Shown here: positions 1 to 7,836 of the stretch, piece by piece
Layout: the number at the start of each line of letters is the position of its first letter
Position numbering within the stretch: position 1 is the first letter of the stretch
NCBI GenBank assembly: GCA_019217005.1
Contig: JAHBNG010000095.1
Location: forward strand, 1 to 58,880
Direction of reading: 5' to 3'
Length of the DNA stretch: 58,880 nucleotides
From: Chloroflexi bacterium TSY
Lineage (GTDB): Bacteria; Chloroflexota; Anaerolineae; Caldilineales; Caldilineaceae
Translations under genes and position numbers: made by a program
Notes under the pieces: model-generated
The model's input: the letters and a program-made list of their open reading frames with translations, nothing else
What the model was told of the DNA's origin: nothing
Databases searched by the model: none

Positions 1-526
1 TGGAGATGGGTTTGGGCGGGTCGTATGGCTCGAACTGGGCCGTGATGCACCAGGCCGGGTCAATGGGATACCAGTCCAGCCCCTGGAATTGACGGCGCTG
101 CTTGGCCTCGCTGTCAAAAATGCGGACGCCGATCCGCTGGCCCCGCTCAATCACCAGAAACGAGAGCGTGCCCAATATAGCAAAATCGGGGTTGCTCGAC
201 GTATCGGATTGCATGACCTGGCCAGTGCTCTGCTCTGTGATCGGCTGACCGTCGATGGTCATCTCGATGCCCGGCTGGGGGATGAGCGTCACCTGGCCTT
301 GACCGAGGTGAAAGGAACCCGCATGAGCGGGCAGCATCTCATCCAGGATGATGGCGTTGGCAGAGTCACTACCAAAGCGGTTTTCGCCTTCGCCCAACCA
401 AAAGAGGCCAGAGAGGGTGAGCCAACCGCGGTCCGCTAGAAGATCATTGGCGCGCTGTGCCCGTTCATTTTCGATGGTGGAGATGTACTCTTGATTCATA
501 CGATACTTAGTTTGAGCAGTGGTCAT
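1..526 (-). CDS. DUF1684 domain protein, partial at window edge
   Basis: Reading the minus strand from the ATG at 526 gives an open frame of about 175 codons that runs off position 1, so the C-terminus is missing. The visible part has the DUF1684 pattern: a WLTL-GLFWL-EGEN-FGSD block near residues 35-55, a PAHAG turn, then a segment resembling LSF-VI-RG-R-G-R--DSEA and a Trp-Tyr-Pro-Ile-Asp-Pro block. DUF1684 proteins are small beta-rich proteins of unknown biochemical role, often secreted; no signal peptide is seen here. A second in-frame ATG lies at 499; neither start has a strong ribosome site. The gene follows the HEAT-repeat gene on the same strand, separated by about 80 bases. Family assignment is from recalled sequence pattern only. 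Confidence 0.8.
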   Translation of the reverse strand, partial: MTTAQTKYRMNQEYISTIENERAQRANDLLADRGWLTLSGLFWLGEGENRFGSDSANAIILDEMLPAHAGSFHLGQGQVTLIPQPGIEMTIDGQPITEQSTGQVMQSDTSSNPDFAILGTLSFLVIERGQRIGVRIFDSEAKQRRQFQGLDWYPIDPAWCITAQFEPYDPPKPIS

Positions 527-607
527 CGGTCATCCAATCGTAGAACAAACTGCCAGTTTGTTCAGGGGCGCGGACGAGAAAATAGTGCCATTTGGACGAA
601 ACGATGA

Positions 608-2752
608 TTAAGGCCCTATGTTGCTGTGCTTCTCCTCGGGCGCGGCGGCCAGACGCATGAGCGCGCTGTAGGCCGTGTCCCGCACTTGGGCATCTTTGTC
701 CGCTTGCATGAGGCGGGTGAGGCGGGCGAAGATTTTGGGATCGTGGTAGATGGGATCGAGCTGGCCCAAGGCAATGGCTGCTTGTCTACGCACCTGACCA
801 CCAAACCCCGGTAAGTAAACCCACGGTTCAGTGGCATAGTCCAATGCGCGCAAACAGACCTCGATGGCTTGCTCGCTCAGTTCTTCATCCTTTTGATTGA
901 TGAAAATTTGGGCCACGCCCACCCGATTGATCCAGCTCTCCTCTCCCCGGGCATCGGTCAGGAGTCCAACGAGCTTTGGCATCACTGCGGGGGGTGGCCC
1001 GCCAGGTAGGGCCACAAGAGTTTGGGCTGCGCCACAACGAAGCGGCCAGGCTGGTTCGTCAAGCAAAGCGATGACCCGATCGAGCAATTGGCGATCGTTG
1101 TCTACAAACGGCACCAGCCATTCAACCAGCCAGGTCCGCAATTCGTCTGCTTGTCTAGGATTATGTTCGATGACGATACCAAACCACAGAAGCGATCGTT
1201 CAATATTGGTCTGATCAGAATCATGGGGCCAGAGCGCTTTTAAGGCTGCCTGTCTGACCCGCCAATCGTTGTCGTTGAGCTTGGCGGTGATGGCTTGGCG
1301 GACGTCACTCTCCCTGGCCACCAGTCCCGTCAGCGCGTTGACCGCCGCCTGTCTGACCCGCCAATCGTCGTCGTTGAGCTTGGCGGTGATGGCTTGGCGG
1401 ACCTCGCTCTTGCTGGCCACCAGTCCCGTCAGCGCGTTGACCGCCGCCTGTTGTACAGGCCAAAGGTCGTCGTTGAGCTTGGCGGTGATGGTTTGGCGGA
1501 CCTCGCTCTCGCTGGCCACCAGTCCCGCCAGCGCATTGACCGCCGCCTGTCTGACCCGCCACTCGTCGTCGTTGAGCTTGGCGGTGATGGTTTGGCGGAC
1601 CTCGCTCTCGCTGGCCACCAGTCCCGCCAGCGCATTGACCGCCGCCTGTCTGACCTGCCCTAAAGGATCATTGTCGTCGTTGAGCTTGGCGGTGATGGCT
1701 TGGCGGACCTCGCTCTCGCTGGCCACCAGTCCCGCCAGCGCATTGACCGCCGCCTGTCTGACACCAGATGAGTCGTCGTTGAGCTTGGCGGTGATGGCTT
1801 GGCGGACCTCGCTCTCGCTGGCCACCAGTCTCGCCAGCGCATTGACCGCCGCCTGTCTGACATCATAATCGTCGTCGTTGAGCTTGGCGGTGATGGCTTG
1901 GCGGACCTCGCTCTCGCTGGCCACCAGTCCCGCCAGCGCATTGACCGCCGCCTGTCTGACACCAGATGAGTCGTCGTTGAGCTTGGCGGTGATGGTTTGG
2001 CGGACCTCGCTCTCGCTGGCCACCAGTCCCGCCAGCGCGTTGACCGCCGCCTGTCTGACCTGCCACTCGTCGTCGTTGAGCTTGGCGGTGATGGTTTGGC
2101 GGACCTCGCTCTCGCTGGCCACCAGTCCCGCCAGCGCATTGACCGCCGCCTGTCTGACCTGCCACTTGTTGTCGTTGAGCTTGGCGGTGATGGCTTGGCG
2201 AAGTGGTTTGAGACTTTTTTCGTCTAACTGCGGTTTGACATTCCTTAAGATAGGTTGGTATCGCTCGCTCTTGTCTAGCTCTTGGATGAGTAATCTTAAA
2301 GCATCTTCTTGACCAATGCGGGCCAAATGGGTCAGCGCAGTGAGCGAACTGTTTTGAATGGTGAGTACGTTGCTGGTGCGAAGCTTCGACACACTCTCAA
2401 ATAGAGTTTTGAGCAGCCCTGACGATAGCCCCACATCATCGGCCATAGACGAACAGGCCAAGAAGAGATCCCGATGCAGAATCGCCTCATGCTCGCTCTC
2501 TGCATCCAGAATGCGTTCGACAAACTCGGTGGCCTGATCGTTGCGCTGTTCGATCACGCCCAGTTGCCCGGCACAGAGCGGAACTGGTTCCCGCCAGCGG
2601 GGCTTGTGGAGGTGGGGTCGTAAGATTGCCCAGCGTTGATCTGGCTTGAGGCGAGCCAGGGCGCGGCCGGTAAAATATTCTTGAAAGGTCAGGTGCAAAA
2701 AGCCAAAGGCGTCGCGGCCCCGTTCGGCCAGCAGCCCAGCAATGGCGCGCAT
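608..2752 (-). CDS. C-terminal part of a NACHT-type NTPase with HEAT-repeat array (5'-truncated)
   Basis: The frame encodes 714 residues from the first ATG but is open further upstream to about 2894, with sensible protein (LVEICLRYEGYDDLND) up to about 2860. The start is therefore not real and the N-terminal NTPase is lost. Residues 1-60 carry the winged-helix end of NACHT proteins (FLHLTFQEYF). Residues about 175-500 are roughly ten tandem HEAT-like units of 33 residues (99 bp) that are almost identical, differing mainly in the 3-6 residues after Asn-Asp-Asp (EWQ, SSG, DYD, NDPLGQ, EWR, LWP, DWR). The last 200 residues are diverged HEAT repeats. NACHT proteins with superstructure-forming repeats are STAND-type signalling or immune sensors, with the repeats usually recognising ligand. 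The remnant lacks Walker motifs, so it cannot act as an NTPase. Confidence 0.85.
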   Translation of the reverse strand: MRAIAGLLAERGRDAFGFLHLTFQEYFTGRALARLKPDQRWAILRPHLHKPRWREPVPLCAGQLGVIEQRNDQATEFVERILDAESEHEAILHRDLFLACSSMADDVGLSSGLLKTLFESVSKLRTSNVLTIQNSSLTALTHLARIGQEDALRLLIQELDKSERYQPILRNVKPQLDEKSLKPLRQAITAKLNDNKWQVRQAAVNALAGLVASESEVRQTITAKLNDDEWQVRQAAVNALAGLVASESEVRQTITAKLNDDSSGVRQAAVNALAGLVASESEVRQAITAKLNDDDYDVRQAAVNALARLVASESEVRQAITAKLNDDSSGVRQAAVNALAGLVASESEVRQAITAKLNDDNDPLGQVRQAAVNALAGLVASESEVRQTITAKLNDDEWRVRQAAVNALAGLVASESEVRQTITAKLNDDLWPVQQAAVNALTGLVASKSEVRQAITAKLNDDDWRVRQAAVNALTGLVARESDVRQAITAKLNDNDWRVRQAALKALWPHDSDQTNIERSLLWFGIVIEHNPRQADELRTWLVEWLVPFVDNDRQLLDRVIALLDEPAWPLRCGAAQTLVALPGGPPPAVMPKLVGLLTDARGEESWINRVGVAQIFINQKDEELSEQAIEVCLRALDYATEPWVYLPGFGGQVRRQAAIALGQLDPIYHDPKIFARLTRLMQADKDAQVRDTAYSALMRLAAAPEEKHSNIGP
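1255..2190 (-). repeat. 99-bp tandem repeat array encoding HEAT units
   Basis: About ten direct repeats with a 99-bp period (for example, equivalent points at 1338 and 1437) encode the 33-residue HEAT-like units of the surrounding gene. Units differ by few bases outside a short variable block, so duplication or gene conversion within the array is recent. One unit carries a 9-base expansion (NDPLGQ instead of a three-residue block). Confidence 0.9.
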
Positions 2753-2870
2753 GTCGTGGAGGAAGGCTTCAGCGTCGCGGTGGGCCGCATCGTGGGCTTT
2801 GGGTGGCGCGTCATTGAGGTCATCGTAGCCTTCGTAGCGCAGACAAATTTCGACTAATGCGTCTTTTGTA

Positions 2871-3770
2871 ATGACCTTCGTCGAAGAAGGGGAATTAGAC
2901 TTGGATAAGCCACTCCATGAGTACTATCCCCACCCCGACATAATGGATGACCGAAGAGTCAAAGACATAACCGCCAGAATGGTCTTGAGTCACCGGTCCG
3001 GTCTCCCAAACTGGCGCGAAGAAGAAGCAGACGGGATCTTGAAGATCAAATTCGATCCAGGAACAGACTATCTCTATTCAGGAGAAGGCTTTCAATATTT
3101 GGCAATGGTATTGAGGGAGATAGAGCAGACGGATTGGGCTGGTCTCGAGAAGATTTTTCAAGAACGAGTCGCCCAACCACTTGAACTCGAGCATACCGTA
3201 TACATCCAAACACCCTACACCCGCCAACATAAAGCCCAACCTTACGACGAAAATGGGCAATGGATTGATTGGGAAGATAGTTATACATTTCTCAAGGAAG
3301 ACGGTAACTTTTACGCTCCATCGTCCATTCACTCAGAGCCGCAAGACTTCTCAAAATGGATGATTGCGGTGATGAATGAGGAGCTCTTAACGAGCGAGAG
3401 TTACGAAGAATTATTGAAGCCACATTCTTCTGTTCCATCCGATGAAGTAGATCTTTCTTCTACATTAGGGTTTTTTACATTTCATATTCCATTTACTGAT
3501 TTTTATTTGCATGATGGAAATAATGATGGCTTTACATCATGGTTTGCGCTTGATGTAAAAAAAGACTGGGGATTTGTACTATTTACCAATTCGGAGCATG
3601 GTCAAGCATTTGGCGAAGAACTTTTCTTTTATTTGTTAACCGGACCGAATCTAACCGGATTGTTTGTCATTATTGGTGCGGCGGCACTTGCGTTAATTCT
3701 CGTCATAGCATTCGGGGTAAGAGCTGTTTGGAAACAGCAGCCCTCTAGGAAATTATTGGTGAATCATTGA
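2871..3770 (+). CDS. Beta-lactamase-family serine hydrolase, N-terminally truncated
   Basis: A 299-residue protein related to class C beta-lactamase / penicillin-binding-like serine hydrolases. It starts inside the conserved segment that normally follows the catalytic Ser-x-x-Lys helix (FVEEGELDLDKPL), so the nucleophile-bearing N-terminus (about 80-100 residues) is missing. The second motif appears as Tyr-Ser-Gly at about residue 69, and a His-x-Gly-type motif (HDGNNDG) near residue 215. A hydrophobic helix near residues 265-287 suggests a C-terminal membrane anchor. In-frame codons continue upstream to about 2853 without a start before they enter the opposite-strand NACHT fragment. Without Ser-x-x-Lys it should be inactive; I regard it as a gene fragment left by a rearrangement. 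Confidence 0.8.
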   Translation: MTFVEEGELDLDKPLHEYYPHPDIMDDRRVKDITARMVLSHRSGLPNWREEEADGILKIKFDPGTDYLYSGEGFQYLAMVLREIEQTDWAGLEKIFQERVAQPLELEHTVYIQTPYTRQHKAQPYDENGQWIDWEDSYTFLKEDGNFYAPSSIHSEPQDFSKWMIAVMNEELLTSESYEELLKPHSSVPSDEVDLSSTLGFFTFHIPFTDFYLHDGNNDGFTSWFALDVKKDWGFVLFTNSEHGQAFGEELFFYLLTGPNLTGLFVIIGAAALALILVIAFGVRAVWKQQPSRKLLVNH

Positions 3771-3780
3771 CGAAACGAAT

Positions 3781-4329
3781 CTAAGGCATAAACTGGTTCC
3801 ACCAGCCATAAAGAGGGTTAGATTTGCGCGGCAGATAGCTACCACCAGTGCGAATATTTTGCAGAACGTTTCTAAGTTCTATTTCTGAAATGGAACAAGA
3901 ATCGGCCCAGTGTTTTACGATTTCTAAGGTGTAGATAATTTGTACATCTTTGGCCTGCTCTGCCAGAAAATTTCGTGCTCGCTTATCATCAACAGCCATA
4001 CACCAGTTACGATGGATGGCGATTGCGCCCGTTTCCGCTTCGCCTTGCCCCCGAATGGCCGCAGCAATGGAGAGGGCTGTTTCACGTTCCAGCTCAGTCT
4101 CCAGTGTAACAATGGTGATTAACCCGTCTACAATCAGTGGCTCAAGCTCAATACGTTCATAATCGACTGGGCCACGAATTCGTAATGCTTCTTTTTCAGC
4201 TACATAGGCAGCAATCGTAATCTCAGGAGGAATCGCGTCTAGAATCTCAGCCATTTTTTGTGATGCATATAGGTTTATTACACAGGATGCATCGAGAATC
4301 AACGTGTCATGTTTGAAGTTTAGCGCCAT
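3781..4329 (-). CDS. PIN-domain protein, probable toxin or RNase partner of the upstream XRE/ImmA-like gene
   Basis: The 182-residue product has a PIN fold pattern: an N-terminal strand ending in an Asp (ILDAS, D13), a central acidic region (E45/E47), a Glu near 97-99 (GEAETGAIAI) and a late Asp pair (AVDDKRAR, D114-115). These are positioned like the metal-binding acidic residues of PIN ribonucleases. PIN proteins of this size are typically toxins or RNA-processing nucleases. It is the last gene of a minus-strand run; its ATG lies 9 bases after the stop of the XRE/ImmA-like gene, and an AAGGTGG site upstream can serve as ribosome site. The tight pairing with an XRE-type DNA-binding protein suggests a toxin-antitoxin relation. 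The RNA target is unknown. Confidence 0.85.
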   Translation of the reverse strand: MALNFKHDTLILDASCVINLYASQKMAEILDAIPPEITIAAYVAEKEALRIRGPVDYERIELEPLIVDGLITIVTLETELERETALSIAAAIRGQGEAETGAIAIHRNWCMAVDDKRARNFLAEQAKDVQIIYTLEIVKHWADSCSISEIELRNVLQNIRTGGSYLPRKSNPLYGWWNQFMP

Positions 4330-4338
4330 GGTAGAAGT

Positions 4339-5556
4339 CTATGCCACCTTTAGCTGCATGACATCGAGATTGCGACCCGTTTGTTCCGCTTTTTCTTCCC
4401 ACTTGACGTATTGCTCTCGAGCATCTAATCGATCTACCTGAAGAAAATTTGCCAGTTGAGATTCGGTGCTCTTTTCTTCATCGTATGCCTGCATTGCTAA
4501 CTCAACATAGCGTTCTGGAAGCATTTCTCTTGGTTCAGGAAAGTCAGTCAGCCCTAACTTTTCTTTGGCTTTTTCTGGCTGAAAACCGCGCTTTTTCAGT
4601 CTATCGTAAATTCCTTTGGGAACCAACTTCATTCCTTCTAAGCGTCTTACCAATGCTTCAAAGGAGATACCGTAATCGTTTGCGATCTGCACCAAATCGG
4701 CTGGCGTAACTTTTTCTTTAGTTTGATATATCTCATTGAAGCATTGGGTTAGGCTACTTGCTGGCATTAAAAAATATTCGGCAAAACTATCAGCAAAATA
4801 TTCACTCTCTGGCTTACGACTATTACTGTTGGTGTTGACCGATGCAAGTGGAGCGTTTCGATGCGCTAAGAAATGAGAATAGGCATGGGCCAACGACCAA
4901 CGGCAGCGGCCTGGAGATGATACATGTTTAAGATTGATCGCAATACAGCCACCTAAGGTCTGATCAAAAAAATATATTTCAGAAAATTTATTTGAGTTAT
5001 GTAAGGGAAGATAAAAAATTCTTAATCCTGCTGACTCTTCTAGTAGAGCGCGCAGACACTGGATTGGTCGATCACCGAGCCCTAGTCGGTTGCGTTCAGA
5101 AATCGCTAAACTTTCTGCCGCCTGTTCCGTTCCAGAAAAATCACTGTAACGATAAACGCGCGGATAATAGTGATTCCTGACGTTATCTGTTAGTTGTTCT
5201 AGTTCGTAATAGTTAGTCGCTAGCTCCACCAACTGCTCGACAGATTCTCGAATATGTTGACTAGCTTCGAGGCTGGCATCCATTGACCAATCACTGCGAA
5301 ATAGAACGGCCGGTGGCTCAATCATTGGTCTACCGCTCAAAAAGTTCCCTACCGGTTGACCATAGGCGTTAGATAGTGCCAATAGTTCAGCGGCTTTGAT
5401 GCGTCGCTCCCCCTTTTCGATCGCGGTAATGGTCGTGCGCGCAACACCAAGCAATTCTGCCGCGGCAGCTTGCGTAATTCCTTGGCGTTTTCTGACTCGT
5501 TGAAGTTTTTGCCCAAGTTCGGTCGGGGATATGGTGTCGAGGACCTGTTGTTGCAT
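4339..5556 (-). CDS. XRE-type HTH regulator fused to ImmA/IrrE-like (COG2856) domain with altered active site
   Basis: I take the ATG at 5556 (405 residues), preceded by GAAGGA about ten bases upstream; the frame also opens at a TTG at 5574. Residues about 10-70 form an XRE/Cro helix-turn-helix (LRVRK-RQGITQAAAAELLGV style). The middle carries an ImmA/IrrE-type metallopeptidase domain: RRWSLAH-like helix with HAYSH at 224-228, then a Glu about 24 residues later in ESEYFADSFAEYFLMP. The family motif is His-Glu-x-x-His, so both His ligands and the third ligand survive but the catalytic Glu is Ala. This suggests a binding or sensing domain rather than an active protease. HTH-COG2856 proteins often control toxins or mobile elements. 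Here it is followed directly by a PIN gene and preceded by a QueC-like gene. Confidence 0.88.
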   Translation of the reverse strand: MQQQVLDTISPTELGQKLQRVRKRQGITQAAAAELLGVARTTITAIEKGERRIKAAELLALSNAYGQPVGNFLSGRPMIEPPAVLFRSDWSMDASLEASQHIRESVEQLVELATNYYELEQLTDNVRNHYYPRVYRYSDFSGTEQAAESLAISERNRLGLGDRPIQCLRALLEESAGLRIFYLPLHNSNKFSEIYFFDQTLGGCIAINLKHVSSPGRCRWSLAHAYSHFLAHRNAPLASVNTNSNSRKPESEYFADSFAEYFLMPASSLTQCFNEIYQTKEKVTPADLVQIANDYGISFEALVRRLEGMKLVPKGIYDRLKKRGFQPEKAKEKLGLTDFPEPREMLPERYVELAMQAYDEEKSTESQLANFLQVDRLDAREQYVKWEEKAEQTGRNLDVMQLKVA

Positions 5557-5583
5557 AGTATGCATATCCTTCAAGTTCTATAT

Positions 5584-6927
5584 CTAATTTTTTAATATCG
5601 CTCGATGTTGTTCCCATTCTTTGCAATGAGTTTGAAACATCTTTGCAATTTTCATCTGTACGTAATCGAGGGAAATATTTTTTGATTCAGCAATGTCACA
5701 TGCCGTTGTATATAGGTCAGGATAGTAATCAAGTAGATGCGGCCATGAATTGCCCGCTGAGAATTTATTTGTCAGTTTTCTAACCTGTAAATCCATATAA
5801 TGGAAGTGATTGCGTTGACCATTCACGCCCTTAGTTTGATCAAATAGATAGTCAGTCGTCCCATCTTTGCCAAAAGCTTGCCACAATGCCAATCGGCGCA
5901 GTAGACAAGATGAACAATATCCACATTGAGATAGCTTCTCTGAAAGCCGATGGCGCCCATCACACGATACAGTAGTAAATGCTAAATCATGATTCACGCC
6001 AAAACTCTTACACATTTGGGCTTTCGTATGAAATATATATGGATTGTCAAAGGTAAAGTGCTCATTCATTATCATAGATACAAATTCGCCTAGCTTTTTC
6101 AACGAACTTGGATAGACTGCCCGTGTGTGCATAAGACTTGTTTCGAATTGAGTAAATGGTAAGTTTAGGGCTCCGTAACCATTCTCATAGATATACAGCC
6201 TTTGCTGGTCTTCCAACATTGCACAAACTGCACCTAGCAACTTGAAAACTATACCTCTTGCACGGAATATCGTGTTTTTATGTATATTGGCTCCATTGTA
6301 TTCTAAGCGAATTGGCACGCCAATCAAATTGATCTCCGATGAGGAGACTTTTTTGAATTTAGTAAATATATCACATTGTTGCCCCAGAACATGTGTGCTA
6401 GATCCCGTTCCAAAAAGAGTGTATCGTTCAGCTGTTCTAGCTAAAATTCGGTCGTTTGCCCCGGCTAATGCATCCAGCCCACCACTCCATAATGCTACTT
6501 CCGTATGGCGACTGGCAAGTGGTAGTGATGGCTGACATTCGATGGCTCTTGCAGTTTGTTCTCTACTATCAAATCTGAACACCCAGTCATCGCCTGTGTA
6601 CCAATCAAGCAAGTTTTGAAGTTGCTCTTTTATGTTCTGCTGTTCAAAAAGTTGTCGATTTCGTAAGGGCAATTTAATTTCGATTTCTGATCTAGAATCA
6701 GCATATTTCGGTAACAACCAATCGGCGGCATAAATTGCCACCGATAGATCAATTAAGTCAGCCAATACTGACGAAACAATACCAGTTTGGGTAATTCGAA
6801 AGGCTATATCACCTATGTCAAGACCTATTTCGAATTTTCGCCTATTGTATTTGTCATGGACGTATAGGGTGTTTTTTTGATCAGTAATGCCAGAAAATAT
6901 ATCTTCATAAGATTTTAGTCTACTCAT
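5584..6927 (-). CDS. QueC-like PP-loop enzyme (7-cyano-7-deazaguanine synthase family)
   Basis: A 447-residue protein of the PP-loop ATP-pyrophosphatase superfamily. A PP-loop signature SGGLDA lies at residues 148-153 after a strand (VALW). Four cysteines, C322, C335, C338 and C341 (CGYCSSC followed by Leu-Leu-Arg-Arg), match the zinc site of QueC. QueC itself is about 220-240 residues and converts 7-carboxy-7-deazaguanine to preQ0; this one has an extra N-terminal domain of about 145 residues, as seen in QueC-like proteins of defence systems (QatC, type IV CBASS). No other queuosine gene is nearby, so a housekeeping tRNA role is unlikely. The ATG overlaps the stop of the preceding gene (ATGA), implying translational coupling. 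The XRE/ImmA-like gene follows after 27 bases. Substrate and function are not established. Confidence 0.85.
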   Translation of the reverse strand: MSRLKSYEDIFSGITDQKNTLYVHDKYNRRKFEIGLDIGDIAFRITQTGIVSSVLADLIDLSVAIYAADWLLPKYADSRSEIEIKLPLRNRQLFEQQNIKEQLQNLLDWYTGDDWVFRFDSREQTARAIECQPSLPLASRHTEVALWSGGLDALAGANDRILARTAERYTLFGTGSSTHVLGQQCDIFTKFKKVSSSEINLIGVPIRLEYNGANIHKNTIFRARGIVFKLLGAVCAMLEDQQRLYIYENGYGALNLPFTQFETSLMHTRAVYPSSLKKLGEFVSMIMNEHFTFDNPYIFHTKAQMCKSFGVNHDLAFTTVSCDGRHRLSEKLSQCGYCSSCLLRRLALWQAFGKDGTTDYLFDQTKGVNGQRNHFHYMDLQVRKLTNKFSAGNSWPHLLDYYPDLYTTACDIAESKNISLDYVQMKIAKMFQTHCKEWEQHRAILKN

Positions 6928-7641
6928 AAATCACGCGTTCCTACAGTCATATCAATATCGGACAGATCTTCGTTTCCTTTAGGGCTGTTGTAATGTTCAA
7001 AATTGCGGAGACGCTCCTCATAGCATTCTCGATTACACGCAGTAGACATAATCCTGCACTTCTCAGTCAAAACAGACTCGAGCGTGCCAAATGGTCCGAG
7101 ATTCTCTACTGCGTCTTTTTTCGCCATTTGAACGCTCTACCTCTGAGAAATCCTACTGCGTGTAATCTCGAACGTCGCTAAGTAGAACAAACCGTTCTTC
7201 CTTTTTTTCTAGCAGTTTACTCTGTATTTGATCTGAGCGAGCGTCGCAGAGGTTCAGGCGATATTGTATATTTACCTCAGAGCATATATCTGCAATGCCC
7301 CCATTATCAAGCATGTTGCAAACGCGACGGCAGGCATCTGCTGCACACTCGATATGTAGTCGATTACCTATAGATTTGCTCTCCACTTCACGGATCTTTT
7401 GCAGCATTTCGTAGGTGAAGTCTGCATTTCCTCGAAACAAGGAGGCGTTCAGATATGTGAGATCTGGGACAATAGTCTTTATGAGTTTCTTGGCTCCACC
7501 ACCGTTTTTCAAGACTTCGCGTCCAATACAGCCTTCAATTTCTAAAGCAATTGGTTCGGGTTGCTGCTCATCTTCAATCTGCTCATAAATCCCCGCATAT
7601 GACTTTGGTACACCACTTGGAACAATAGCTCTATCAGTCAT
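6924..7641 (-). pseudogene. Unrecognised first gene of the QueC-like operon, split by a MITE
   Basis: The ATG at 7641 opens 158 genuine codons and then enters the terminal repeat of a 135-bp element, whose TAG (7153-7155) stops it four codons later. Removing the element (7032-7166) and one CTCG duplication restores an uninterrupted frame that continues VRECYEERLRNFEHYN and ends at a TGA overlapping the ATG of the QueC-like gene. The ancestral product would have been about 192 residues, cytosolic, with several cysteines (IECAADACRRVC) and no domain I recognise. The distal 35 codons are now fused to an open frame that starts inside the element at ATG 7127 (67 codons), so a C-terminal fragment could still be made and keep coupling to the QueC-like gene. 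Its place at the head of the operon suggests a partner or substrate of the enzyme, but this is inference. Confidence 0.8.
7032..7166. mobile_element. 135-bp MITE, family A (copy 1)
   Basis: Perfect 14-bp terminal inverted repeats ATTACACGCAGTAG / CTACTGCGTGTAAT bound a 135-bp element flanked by a 4-bp CTCG duplication. A second copy at 20764-20898, in the opposite orientation, differs at only about two positions and has its own 4-bp AGAG duplication. There is no transposase. One strand carries an ATG and an open frame (MAKKDAVENLGPFG) that reads out of the element. Confidence 0.95.
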
Positions 7642-7693
7642 TATATTTCTCTACAAATTCTAAAGCACTACAAACAAAATTAATTCTTGCTAT

Positions 7694-7722
7694 AGAATAC
7701 CTGACTTTTTGACATTTGTCAA
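7694..7722 (-). promoter_or_regulatory. Sigma-70-type promoter of the QueC/XRE/PIN operon with overlapping inverted repeat
   Basis: On the minus strand a consensus -35 TTGACA (7717-7722), a 17-bp spacer and a -10 TATTCT (7694-7699) lie about 55 bases upstream of the ATG at 7641. The -35 box is one arm of an inverted repeat TTGACA-AA-TGTCAA (7709-7722), a possible operator for the XRE-type protein encoded in the operon. Confidence 0.7.
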
Positions 7723-7836
7723 CCAGGAGCCCCGTGTCGATCGAGATTTGTCAGGATTGTTGTTTGGGGATCTTAATCGCTGCAGTGAAATCGTCTTTGA
7801 GATAGATGAAGATAACGTAGCGGGTACCAAGCAAGT

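Noticed and set aside
1255..2190. CRISPR array
   Set aside because: The repeats are 99-bp, contiguous, in frame and encode HEAT units; there are no unique spacers of constant length.
1269..2312. Long open frames on the plus strand and other frames through the HEAT array
   Set aside because: They only mirror the 99-bp repeats; the encoded proteins are low-complexity and match no family.
5584..6927. Housekeeping QueC for queuosine biosynthesis
   Set aside because: It is twice the normal length, has an extra N-terminal domain and no queD, queE or queF neighbours.
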